From Castellaniella sp044508625 (GTDB lineage: Bacteria; Pseudomonadota; Gammaproteobacteria; Burkholderiales; Burkholderiaceae_B), in the NCBI GenBank assembly GCA_044508625.1, contig JBIQHJ010000006.1, forward strand, positions 1-64,000: a DNA stretch of 64,000 bases, in the 5' to 3' direction. The notes beneath the pieces were generated by a model. It was given only the letters and a program-made list of their open reading frames with translations. It had not been told where the DNA came from and ran no database searches. Shown here piece by piece: positions 38,528 through 45,449 of the stretch. How positions within the stretch are numbered: the first letter of the stretch is position 1; every line of letters starts with the position of its first letter. A program made the position numbers and the translations under genes.

Positions 38528-39889
38528 TCAAACGATCTCATCCAGGTTCACCTCCTTGGTTTCAGGTCCGATGACCGCCCCGACGACCATCAGGACGCAG
38601 CCAATGCCGGCAAAGATGAAAGGCATCGCATTCGGCCCGATGATGTCCTTGGAAAGGTTCACATAAACCCCATACAACGATGGCAATATCACGGGGATGG
38701 AGAACACCATGCCGAATCCGCTCGATCGCACATTGGTCGGAAAGATCTCATTGGGATAGACCACCAATACGCCGAACACGGAGGTAAACGACAGGATGAT
38801 CAGTGTCACGTATAGGATGATTTCCCCGTAGGTATTGTTCCCATACAGCAGCATGTAATACGCACCCATCCCCACCACGGCAGAGATGACCGCCCACAGG
38901 ATGATCATGGCCCGCCGCCCGATGTATTGGCTGAAGACCGCGGCCGCCAGATAGCCTCCGATCAGAAAGAACGAGGCAACCATGATGGACATGACCATCT
39001 GCCTGGACGTCAGCCCCACGGTCGTCAGCAGTATCTGCGGCAGCATGCCGGCCGCCGCGGCCACCGTCAGGAACCACGCGCCCGACAGGACCAGGAAGAC
39101 CTGGCCAAAGCGCTTCAGGTTCCTGCCCGTGAATACCTCTATGATCGGATTGTGCGTCTCGTGGCCGGATCCTTCTTTCCTTTCCACCTGCCACAATTTC
39201 GATTCATCCACGTTCCTGCGATAAGGGATCACCACAAAGAAAGCGATCAAGCCCCCGATGATGAAAGAGATGCGCCAGCCATATTTTACATACGGGGAAT
39301 CCAGCGTTCCATCCGCCGGAAACCAATACAGCATCAGCAGGGTCAGCGCGGTGATGCTCAAGTAGGCCACGGGATATCCGCTTTGGATTATTCCGGAATA
39401 CAGGCCGCGCTTTTGCTTTGGCGCGGCCTCCATGGCCAATACGTTCGCCGCCGTGTACTCGCCGCCCAGGAATATCCCCCCGATCAGCCTGAGAAAGACC
39501 AGCAGGGCCATGGAATAGACGCCGAGGATCTCCTGGCCCGGCAATATGCCGATCAAGAGCGTGCACGTGCCGAATCCGATGATCGACAGGATCGTAATGG
39601 GATGTCTGCCGACACGGTCCGACAGGTAGCCGAAGATGACGGAACCGAGCGGGCGCCCAATGAGCGTGGCGGCCAGGATGAGCGATCCGAACAGCACATC
39701 CAGTTCCTTGCTCATGTCCGCCGGGCGGAAATAGATCATGGCCGGCGCAAGCGCGATCACCGGCAGGAATACGTCGAACATATCGACGAAAAACCCCAAG
39801 AAGGCGCTGATGGTCGCCTTGAAGGCCTGTTTGTCGTCGGGCCCCGCCGAGACGGCGGCCGACGAGTCTGCCACGTATGCTTGCTCCAT
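38528..39889 (-). CDS. MFS transporter, metabolite:H+ symporter type
   Basis: A 453-aa carrier with 12 helices. Motif A is clear (FGYLSDRVGRHPIT, about 82-95) and the long loop between helices 6 and 7 carries VERKEGSGHETHNP. Features such as LRLIGGIFLGGEYTAANVLAMEAAP, split across 130-155, are typical of the MHS family that takes up organic acids. I start at ATG 39889 (MEQAYVADSS). It lies between a DapA-like gene and an amidase gene, so it likely imports the substrate of this island. GC content is visibly lower than in neighbouring core genes. Confidence 0.9.
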   Translation of the reverse strand: MEQAYVADSSAAVSAGPDDKQAFKATISAFLGFFVDMFDVFLPVIALAPAMIYFRPADMSKELDVLFGSLILAATLIGRPLGSVIFGYLSDRVGRHPITILSIIGFGTCTLLIGILPGQEILGVYSMALLVFLRLIGGIFLGGEYTAANVLAMEAAPKQKRGLYSGIIQSGYPVAYLSITALTLLMLYWFPADGTLDSPYVKYGWRISFIIGGLIAFFVVIPYRRNVDESKLWQVERKEGSGHETHNPIIEVFTGRNLKRFGQVFLVLSGAWFLTVAAAAGMLPQILLTTVGLTSRQMVMSIMVASFFLIGGYLAAAVFSQYIGRRAMIILWAVISAVVGMGAYYMLLYGNNTYGEIILYVTLIILSFTSVFGVLVVYPNEIFPTNVRSSGFGMVFSIPVILPSLYGVYVNLSKDIIGPNAMPFIFAGIGCVLMVVGAVIGPETKEVNLDEIV

Positions 39890-39985
39890 GCTTGTCTCCC
39901 GAAAATTTATGCGCCCATGCATAGGGGGATGTGAGCCGGCTTCTATTCCCCTCCCTGGAATCGCGTCATCGCCTCGCACCCTTTC

Positions 39986-40882
39986 TCATGCGGCGCCTTC
40001 CACCCGCATGATCGCCGTCCTCATCAAAGCCAGGTCTCCATCGCCCAGATTCCCCACCGGCGCGCGTTGCGGGCCCAGGGAATGGCCTCTGAGGACAGCG
40101 GCGGCTTTCACGGCGCGGGGCGTGCCGATTTTCTTGAAGGCGCGCAGGACGGGCAGCATGCGGTAATAGGTGTCTTTCGCGCCCTGGACGTCCCCGTCGA
40201 CGATTCCCCGATAGATGTCGGAAACCTCCTTTGGGAATACGCTGGCGATGGCGACGCAGCAGCCATCGGCGCCCAGCATGAAAGCGGCGAACAAGAGGGA
40301 TTCGGCACCGGACAAATAGCTCATCCGGAGGTCCCGGCAGGCATCGGTGACCGCCGGGACGTTGAAGAGACCGGGCCCGCCGTCCTTGGTGACGATGGCG
40401 CCCGTCCTGCGGACGATCTCGGCATACACCTGGTCCGTGATGTCGTAGCCCGTCGTCTGCGGATGGTTGTAGATGCCGATGGCGGTATTCAATTGGGCGG
40501 CTACGGCCTCGTAATGGGCGAGCACCTCGTCCGTGGTCAGCGGCAGAAACGACCTGGGCTGCACCATGAGCGCGGTGGCACCCAGGCCATCCACGGCGCG
40601 GCCCAGATCGATGGTCTCGGCCGTGCTTTCGCCGGTGATGCCGACCAGCACGGGTACACGCCCCTTGGCGGCCTCGATGACGGTTGCCGCGACCTCATAT
40701 CGTTCCTCGGCGCTCAGGTACGTGAAACCTCCCGACCCCAGCAGGCAACTGATACCGTTCACGCCTGAATCGATGACCCAGTTCACATGCTCCGCCATTC
40801 TCACGGCATCCACATGCTTGCCATCATCGCTCAGGGCCGTCGGCATATTTGAAAATACGCCCCGGATGATCTTGTCGCTCAT
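39986..40882 (-). CDS. DapA/N-acetylneuraminate lyase superfamily aldolase
   Basis: A 298-aa TIM-barrel class I aldolase. The Schiff-base Lys is probably in AIVTKDGGPG (about 160-169), and the Tyr is in GIYNHPQTTG (about 134-143). The usual Gly-Thr-Thr-Gly-Glu loop is altered to GSGGFTYLS, so it is not true DapA. Members cleave or make 2-keto acids (for example keto-deoxy-sugar acids or hydroxyketo acids). The ATG at 40882 has GGAG six bases upstream and is better than 40894. Substrate unknown. Confidence 0.88.
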   Translation of the reverse strand: MSDKIIRGVFSNMPTALSDDGKHVDAVRMAEHVNWVIDSGVNGISCLLGSGGFTYLSAEERYEVAATVIEAAKGRVPVLVGITGESTAETIDLGRAVDGLGATALMVQPRSFLPLTTDEVLAHYEAVAAQLNTAIGIYNHPQTTGYDITDQVYAEIVRRTGAIVTKDGGPGLFNVPAVTDACRDLRMSYLSGAESLLFAAFMLGADGCCVAIASVFPKEVSDIYRGIVDGDVQGAKDTYYRMLPVLRAFKKIGTPRAVKAAAVLRGHSLGPQRAPVGNLGDGDLALMRTAIMRVEGAA

Positions 40883-40996
40883 ATCGATCTCCATGTTCAG
40901 GTTTCCATATCCGGATGCGCGTGCGGCATGCGCATCCCGTCACATTTCCCTGCCTCGTCCTCCATGGGATGCCCCCCCGCCACCCCCGCTCTCGGG

Positions 40997-41398
40997 CTAG
41001 CACAGCACGGCAATGGCCTGTATCTCGACCAGCAGGCCCGGCTCGCTCAGGTGGCTGACCTCCACCATGGTGCTGGTGGGCAGGCAGCTCGCGTCGCTGA
41101 ATTCTTCCCGGGCGGCGACGATTTCCCGCAATTCCCGCATATCCACGGTGTAGACCGTCGTCCACACCACGTCGGACATTCCAGCGCCGGCCGCCCGGAG
41201 GTTGAGTTCCAGATTGCGCAGGCACTGGCGGGTTTGCTCCAGCATGCTGCCCGCGCCGACCTGCGATCCGTTTCCATCTCGCGAAAGCTGGCCGGAAACG
41301 AATATCAGGCTCTTGGGCTGGTCGACACGCACATAATGGCTATAGACGCCGGCACGGACATTCTTGAAATCAGGCGGATTGCCCCTGTTGATTGACAT
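40997..41398 (-). CDS. Rid family protein lacking the catalytic Arg
   Basis: A 133-aa trimeric-fold protein of the RidA/YjgF/UK114 superfamily, which hydrolyses reactive enamines or imines. FVSGQLSRDGNG and DVVWTTVYTVDM fit the family. The conserved Arg of archetypal RidA (in the Ala-Arg-Ser-Cys-Val-Glu motif) is replaced by Ser here (LPTSTMVEV, about 102-110), so this belongs to a divergent Rid subgroup and enamine deaminase activity cannot be assumed. Start at 41398 has GAGGAGA upstream. Confidence 0.87.
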   Translation of the reverse strand: MSINRGNPPDFKNVRAGVYSHYVRVDQPKSLIFVSGQLSRDGNGSQVGAGSMLEQTRQCLRNLELNLRAAGAGMSDVVWTTVYTVDMRELREIVAAREEFSDASCLPTSTMVEVSHLSEPGLLVEIQAIAVLC

Positions 41399-41470
41399 AG
41401 GTCTCCTCGAATTACTCAACGTGATGCCCATGGCTCTTGCGGCGCGGGGCCATGCCCTGGGCGGCCGGAA

Positions 41471-42199
41471 TCATTGCTCATCGAACCCTCCCCGGGACCG
41501 CAGGGGCAGCGAGCCCTCCCCGGTCAGGCGTTCCACGAAGCGCCTCGCGAGCTCGCGATTGCCGGCGGCTTTCGGAATGGCCGCGGCGTAAACCGTGGAC
41601 AACTCGAAGCCGGCCGGCAATGGCGCCACCAGGGAAACACCCGGCGTGTACAGGATCTCGGTGACCTGTGTGCAGCCGATCGCCCCTCGGGCGCCCCGGG
41701 TGGCCATTTCATGCATGGCGACCGCGCCATTCGGAAACGGCCTCAGGCGGTCCTCCAGGATCCGATCCAGGCCCAGGGCGGCCAATATCTTGGAGAAATG
41801 GATGCCCGCCGTCGATTTTTCCGGGTCGGGGAAATAGATTTCCGGCGCCTGGGACAAGACGCGCGCCAGGGCCTCCGCATCCCCCACCGCCACGCCGGGA
41901 TCCTCCGCGCGGCGCGCGACGCCGGTACGCACGACACCCAGGCTGCGGGTTTCCTGGGGATCCAGCAGCCCTCCCCGGGTCAATTCGTCGATATGCTTTT
42001 GACTGAGGATGATGAAATCGCAGGCCCGGCCTTCCATGAGTTTTTCGCGCATCAGGCCCACGGCCCCGAAATCCCCGCTCAAGCGGCAATGCTCGTCCTC
42101 CTGGAACGGCCCGGCCAGGGCGGTCACCAGTCCCTTGGCGGCCCCGGCGCTCAGAAAATGCAAGGCGGCGGGCTGCCCCCCTGATCGGGAACGCGTCAT
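41471..42199 (-). CDS. ModA-like substrate-binding domain protein without signal peptide
   Basis: A 242-aa protein with the fold of periplasmic molybdate-type binding proteins (LHFLSAGAAKGLVTALAG at the start; FIILSQKHIDELTRGG; GARGAIGCTQVTEILYTPGVSLVAPLP). From its start (MTRSRSGG...) there is no signal peptide, and no ModB or ModC genes are near. The start overlaps the FAH gene stop (ATGA at 42196-42199), implying coupled translation. It might sense or chaperone a pathway intermediate in the cytosol; that is speculation. Confidence 0.82.
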   Translation of the reverse strand: MTRSRSGGQPAALHFLSAGAAKGLVTALAGPFQEDEHCRLSGDFGAVGLMREKLMEGRACDFIILSQKHIDELTRGGLLDPQETRSLGVVRTGVARRAEDPGVAVGDAEALARVLSQAPEIYFPDPEKSTAGIHFSKILAALGLDRILEDRLRPFPNGAVAMHEMATRGARGAIGCTQVTEILYTPGVSLVAPLPAGFELSTVYAAAIPKAAGNRELARRFVERLTGEGSLPLRSRGGFDEQ

Positions 42200-43080
42200 G
42201 CCGATTCTCCCGTGGCCATGACGCGATTGCACAGGGCCCCCAGGCCGTCGGCGCTGATGCGCACCTCGTCGCCATCCTTCAAGAAGCGCGGCGGATCGAA
42301 GCCGATTCCCACGCCCACGGGGGTGCCCGTGGCAATCAAGTCACCCGGCTGCAAGGTGCAGACGTGCGACAGGGTTTCTATCAGGGTTGGGATGTCGAAA
42401 ATCAGCTCCCCGAGATTGGCGTGCTGGCGCTGCTCGCCATTGACCCATGTATTCAGCGTGCAATCATCCGTCCGGATTTCATCCCGCGTCGCGATCCATG
42501 GGCCCAAGGGGCAGAACGTATCCAGGGATTTGCCCAGGAACCATTGGCTGTGCCGCTTTTGCAGATCGCGCGCAGTCACGTCGTTGAGCAGCACATATCC
42601 GAAGACCACGCCCATGGCGTCCTTCCGGGCCACCCGGTGGCAGGCCTTGCCCACCACGACGGCGATTTCGCCCTCGTAATCCACCGACTGCGTCAGCGCC
42701 GGATCGAAGCGGATCGGATCATTGGGCCCGCACAGGGCCGTGGTCGCCTTCGTGAAGACCTGGGGATGCTCGGGAATCGAAGCCGATCCGGCCGTCGCGT
42801 TGAAGCCGCTGTTGTCGAATTCCGCGACATGGGCGCGATAGTTCTTGCCCACGGCGAAGACATTGCGCCTCAAGGCGGAAAACGGCGACAGGAACCGGAC
42901 CTCCGCCAGGTCGACGGTGACCCGTGTGCGCGTTGGGGCCGCCCCGCCCGCCGCCACCCAGTCCATCAGCGGGTTGGACCCATGGCTCTCGCAAGAGTCC
43001 ACCAGGCACGCGAGGCCTCGCGCCTCGTCGATCGTCGCCAGGCGCACCCGTCCTTCCCAAATGCAACGGCCCATTTTCAT
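42196..43080 (-). CDS. fumarylacetoacetate hydrolase (FAH) family protein
   Basis: A 294-aa enzyme of the FAH superfamily, whose members hydrolyse, decarboxylate or hydrate acylpyruvate-like keto acids using Mg2+. The N-terminal domain (about 1-70) precedes the core, which starts NVFAVGKNYRAHVAEF. Metal ligands are in SVDYEGEIAVVVGK and YVLLNDVTARDLQ, and FLGKSLDTFCPLGPWI is family-conserved. The start at 43080 has AAGGAG upstream. First gene of the minus-strand island; the promoter is at 43153-43181. Confidence 0.92.
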   Translation of the reverse strand: MKMGRCIWEGRVRLATIDEARGLACLVDSCESHGSNPLMDWVAAGGAAPTRTRVTVDLAEVRFLSPFSALRRNVFAVGKNYRAHVAEFDNSGFNATAGSASIPEHPQVFTKATTALCGPNDPIRFDPALTQSVDYEGEIAVVVGKACHRVARKDAMGVVFGYVLLNDVTARDLQKRHSQWFLGKSLDTFCPLGPWIATRDEIRTDDCTLNTWVNGEQRQHANLGELIFDIPTLIETLSHVCTLQPGDLIATGTPVGVGIGFDPPRFLKDGDEVRISADGLGALCNRVMATGESA

Positions 43081-43099
43081 CGTTCAGGTCTCCTTGTTG

Positions 43100-43144
43100 A
43101 TCATGTGCCATCGGGTCATGATTCACGTCCCATCTGATCATGAT
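43100..43144. promoter_or_regulatory. cluster of ATCATG/CATGAT dyads, possible operators
   Basis: ATCATG (43100-43105), CATGAT (43117-43122) and the palindrome ATCATGAT (43137-43144) are spaced over 45 bp between the FAH gene and its promoter. The first two form an inverted repeat with an 11-base spacer. The GntR/UTRA regulator encoded at 44469 is the natural candidate to bind here. Confidence 0.45.
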
Positions 43145-43152
43145 GTAAGGTT

Positions 43153-43181
43153 ATTATGACATGTTGACATCACGATGTCTA
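43153..43181 (-). promoter_or_regulatory. promoter of the FAH-amidase operon
   Basis: On the minus strand TAGACA (43181-43176), 17-bp spacer, CATAAT (43158-43153), each one mismatch from consensus. Transcription would start near 43146, leaving a 65-base leader that contains the dyads at 43100-43144. It overlaps the oppositely directed promoter at 43164-43193. Confidence 0.6.
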
Positions 43182-43193
43182 TCGGCCTAAGAT
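43164..43193 (+). promoter_or_regulatory. promoter of the AhpD-like / thioredoxin / GntR genes
   Basis: A perfect TTGACA at 43164-43169 is followed, after 18 bp, by TAAGAT at 43188-43193. Transcription would begin near 43200, 72 bp before the AhpD-like gene. Its -35 lies inside the spacer of the divergent promoter, so the two would compete for polymerase. Confidence 0.55.
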
Positions 43194-43271
43194 AGGATCC
43201 AAGACAGCCGGCAACACGGCCTCGGCCTCAAGCAGAACCGGCCCCCGCTCGCACAACGCAGGAGACCCTCC

Positions 43272-43868
43272 ATGGACAAGATCAAGCTGGTGAAACCGCA
43301 GGACGCCACAGGCGAAATCGCGGAGATTTTTCAAGACATACGCAAGACGAAAGGCGACGGCTACCTCACGCCGACCTGGGGATTCTTTGCTCTGGACATC
43401 GACTTGCTGCGCCATTGGTGGGGCCTGACCAAACGCCTGCAAATGATGGACGGCGATCTGCCCCAGGCCCTGCGCAACTCCATTTCCCTGATTTGCGCGA
43501 GCGAGGTGGATTGCCCGCGTTGCATCAACAACCACCAATCCCACCTCATCGAGCACTTTCACATGAGCGAGGATGACGTGGCCGAGATCCTGGATTTTGA
43601 AAACTCCGACAAGGTGGATCCCAAGACCAAGGCCGTCCTGCGCTTCGCCCGCAAAATGGCCTTCACGGAGGGCTTGAACGAGGAGGACTTCCAGGCCTTG
43701 CGCGACAACGGCGTCACGGACCGCGGGGTGGCCGAAATCGTGTCCATGGCCATGATGGAATCCGGCATGGCCCGCCATGCCGTCGGCGTCGCCCAATTCG
43801 AAGACGGCGATGCCTGGCCGCGAAACAACCTGCCCTCGGCCTTTTACGGCGAAAACATCAACCGCTGA
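43272..43868 (+). CDS. AhpD-like / carboxymuconolactone decarboxylase family protein
   Basis: A 198-aa all-helical protein with the AhpD motif: Glu followed by Cys-Pro-Arg-Cys and His in ICASEVDCPRCINNHQSHL (about 76-94). In AhpD this dithiol takes part in peroxide reduction and needs an electron donor; a thioredoxin gene follows 186 bp later. The motif is also found in uncharacterised CMD proteins linked to ring-cleavage pathways. No ribosome problem: AGGAGAC precedes the ATG. First gene of the rightward arm of the island. Confidence 0.88.
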   Translation: MDKIKLVKPQDATGEIAEIFQDIRKTKGDGYLTPTWGFFALDIDLLRHWWGLTKRLQMMDGDLPQALRNSISLICASEVDCPRCINNHQSHLIEHFHMSEDDVAEILDFENSDKVDPKTKAVLRFARKMAFTEGLNEEDFQALRDNGVTDRGVAEIVSMAMMESGMARHAVGVAQFEDGDAWPRNNLPSAFYGENINR

Positions 43869-43920
43869 ATCCCGCGCACGGCACGGCGGCCATCCGGCAG
43901 CCCGATGAACCATGCGGCCG

Positions 43921-44026
43921 AAGCCCACCCGTCCGAAACAGCAGGCCCGGCGCGGGCCACACAAGCGCGCCCTGCTCGTCCAGCGCCGCGAAGGCCACCC
44001 GTCCAAAACAGCGAGCCCGGCGCGAG
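43921..44026. repeat. imperfect 36-bp direct repeat, 70-bp period
   Basis: Bases 43921-43956 and 43991-44026 match at 31 of 36 positions (both contain CACCCGTCC, AAACAGC and GCCCGGCGCG). They sit in the noncoding 186 bp between the AhpD-like and thioredoxin genes, so the spacer was probably lengthened by a tandem duplication. No gene is apparent in it. Confidence 0.7.
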
Positions 44027-44054
44027 GGCAAGCGATGACATTCAAGGAAGACAC

Positions 44055-44402
44055 ATGCTTTTTGAAGCACATGACGCGGACTTCAATGAAAAAGTACTCG
44101 GACATCCGATACCCGTCCTGGTGGACTTTTGGGCGCCGTCCTGCAAACCATGCCTGAGCATGGGTCCGGTGCTGGAGAGCCTCGCATCGGACATGGAAAA
44201 CCGCATGTCCATCGCCAAGGTCAACGTCGACGAAAACCAGCTCACCGCCAAAGCCCACAAGGTACGCGGCCTGCCGACACTCATGATCTTTCGCGATGGC
44301 GAGATGGTGGACAAGAAATTGGGCGCCATGACTGGACAGCAAATCAGGGACTGGCTCATGCGCAGCCTCGATGCCGGGGATTCCCCGGTATTTCGCCCGT
44401 AG
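44055..44402 (+). CDS. thioredoxin family protein
   Basis: A 115-aa single-domain thioredoxin. The active site is CKPC in DFWAPSCKPCLSMGP (about 26-40) instead of the usual Cys-Gly-Pro-Cys, which should shift its redox potential. The cis-Pro is in VRGLPTLMIF. The ATG at 44055 has GGAAG at the right distance; the frame extends upstream to 43905 through the repeated spacer, but that part has no thioredoxin similarity. It probably reduces the AhpD-like protein encoded just before it. Confidence 0.9.
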   Translation: MLFEAHDADFNEKVLGHPIPVLVDFWAPSCKPCLSMGPVLESLASDMENRMSIAKVNVDENQLTAKAHKVRGLPTLMIFRDGEMVDKKLGAMTGQQIRDWLMRSLDAGDSPVFRP

Positions 44403-44468
44403 CCGGCGCGGCCTCGTGATTCATTTCCCATGCCTTAGAATTGGCCCATTTCACGGATCACCGTCATC

Positions 44469-45329
44469 ATGAACATCAAGAACGCCGGCACCGCGCTCGC
44501 GCTGGATGAAATCACGGCTCGCCAGGACCCGCCTCGGGATCCACTGGCCACGCTGGTCGCGGCGCGCCCATTGAACCTCAACAGCCCCACGCCCTTGTAC
44601 GCGCAACTGGTCTCGCTATTGGCCGACTACATCGCCCTCTTGGGCGCGCAAGGGGTGGGCCAACCCCTGCCGTCGGAAAATGAGTGCATCCAGATGTTCG
44701 GCGTGAGCAGGCCCACCGTGCGCCAGGCCATCAATGAACTCATGGCGCGAGGCCTCGTGCGTAAAGAGCGCGGACGCGGGACTTTCATCAGCGAGCCTCG
44801 CCTCGTCCACGACATTACCCATATCTTTGAAGACGACATGCGGGCGGCGCGCCGCCAGGTCGAATTCCACTTGCTCGAACACGGCGACGTTCCCATACCG
44901 CCCGAGCTGCGCGAAACCTTCGGCCGCCACATCAAGCACCTATACCGCATCCTGCGGCAGCGTTCGGTCGCCGGCCGCGTCATCGGGATCGAGCAACGCT
45001 TTCTGCCCGTGGAGTTCAAGCGCTTTCTGACGCCCAAGGCTCTCGCCGAGCAAAATCTGTTTTCCTTTCTGAGGCTCTGTACCCAGGCCGACAGATTCAC
45101 ATCGGTCAATACGGTACGCGCGGTCGAGCTGGAGGCCCATGACGCGGCACGGCTCGACGTGCCCAAAGGTTCCGCGGCATTGGTGCGCGAAACCGCCTAC
45201 TACACCGATCAGGAAACCTCCACCCCCGTCATGTATGGGATCGTGACCTTCTTGGCGGGGCAATACCAATTGCAATTCCGCTCGAGCATCGAATTGCGCA
45301 CATCGCCAGAGGATGGCCATCATGGCTGA
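44469..45329 (+). CDS. GntR family regulator, HutC/UTRA type
   Basis: A 286-aa regulator. A variable N-terminal stretch of about 35 residues precedes the winged helix (about 38-110: PLPSENECIQMFGVSRPTVRQA; RGLVRKERGRGTFI). A UTRA effector domain follows (about 130-275; YRILRQRSVAGRVIGIEQRFLP). It closes the rightward arm of the island and is the best candidate for controlling both divergent promoters at 43153-43193. Ligand unknown. Confidence 0.9.
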   Translation: MNIKNAGTALALDEITARQDPPRDPLATLVAARPLNLNSPTPLYAQLVSLLADYIALLGAQGVGQPLPSENECIQMFGVSRPTVRQAINELMARGLVRKERGRGTFISEPRLVHDITHIFEDDMRAARRQVEFHLLEHGDVPIPPELRETFGRHIKHLYRILRQRSVAGRVIGIEQRFLPVEFKRFLTPKALAEQNLFSFLRLCTQADRFTSVNTVRAVELEAHDAARLDVPKGSAALVRETAYYTDQETSTPVMYGIVTFLAGQYQLQFRSSIELRTSPEDGHHG

Positions 45330-45449
45330 GCCTCGGGACGGCCACGCCCGGCTGGTCATCCCGGGCTCGGGGCCCGCCATCGCCAGGGCCGGCAGCGCTT
45401 GCATGGCCGCCCTCGATGCGCGGCGCTGGCCGGATACTCTTTAACTCCC

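Noticed and set aside
41471..42199. Molybdate ABC transporter binding protein
   Set aside because: No signal peptide, no modB/modC neighbours, and the gene is coupled to a catabolic FAH enzyme.
43905..44054. N-terminal extension of the thioredoxin
   Set aside because: It crosses the duplicated noncoding spacer, is Pro/Arg/Ala-rich, and the ATG at 44055 has a good ribosome binding site.
45330..45449. Possible terminator after the GntR/UTRA gene
   Set aside because: A GC-rich stem can be drawn, but the loop is long and there is no real T-run.
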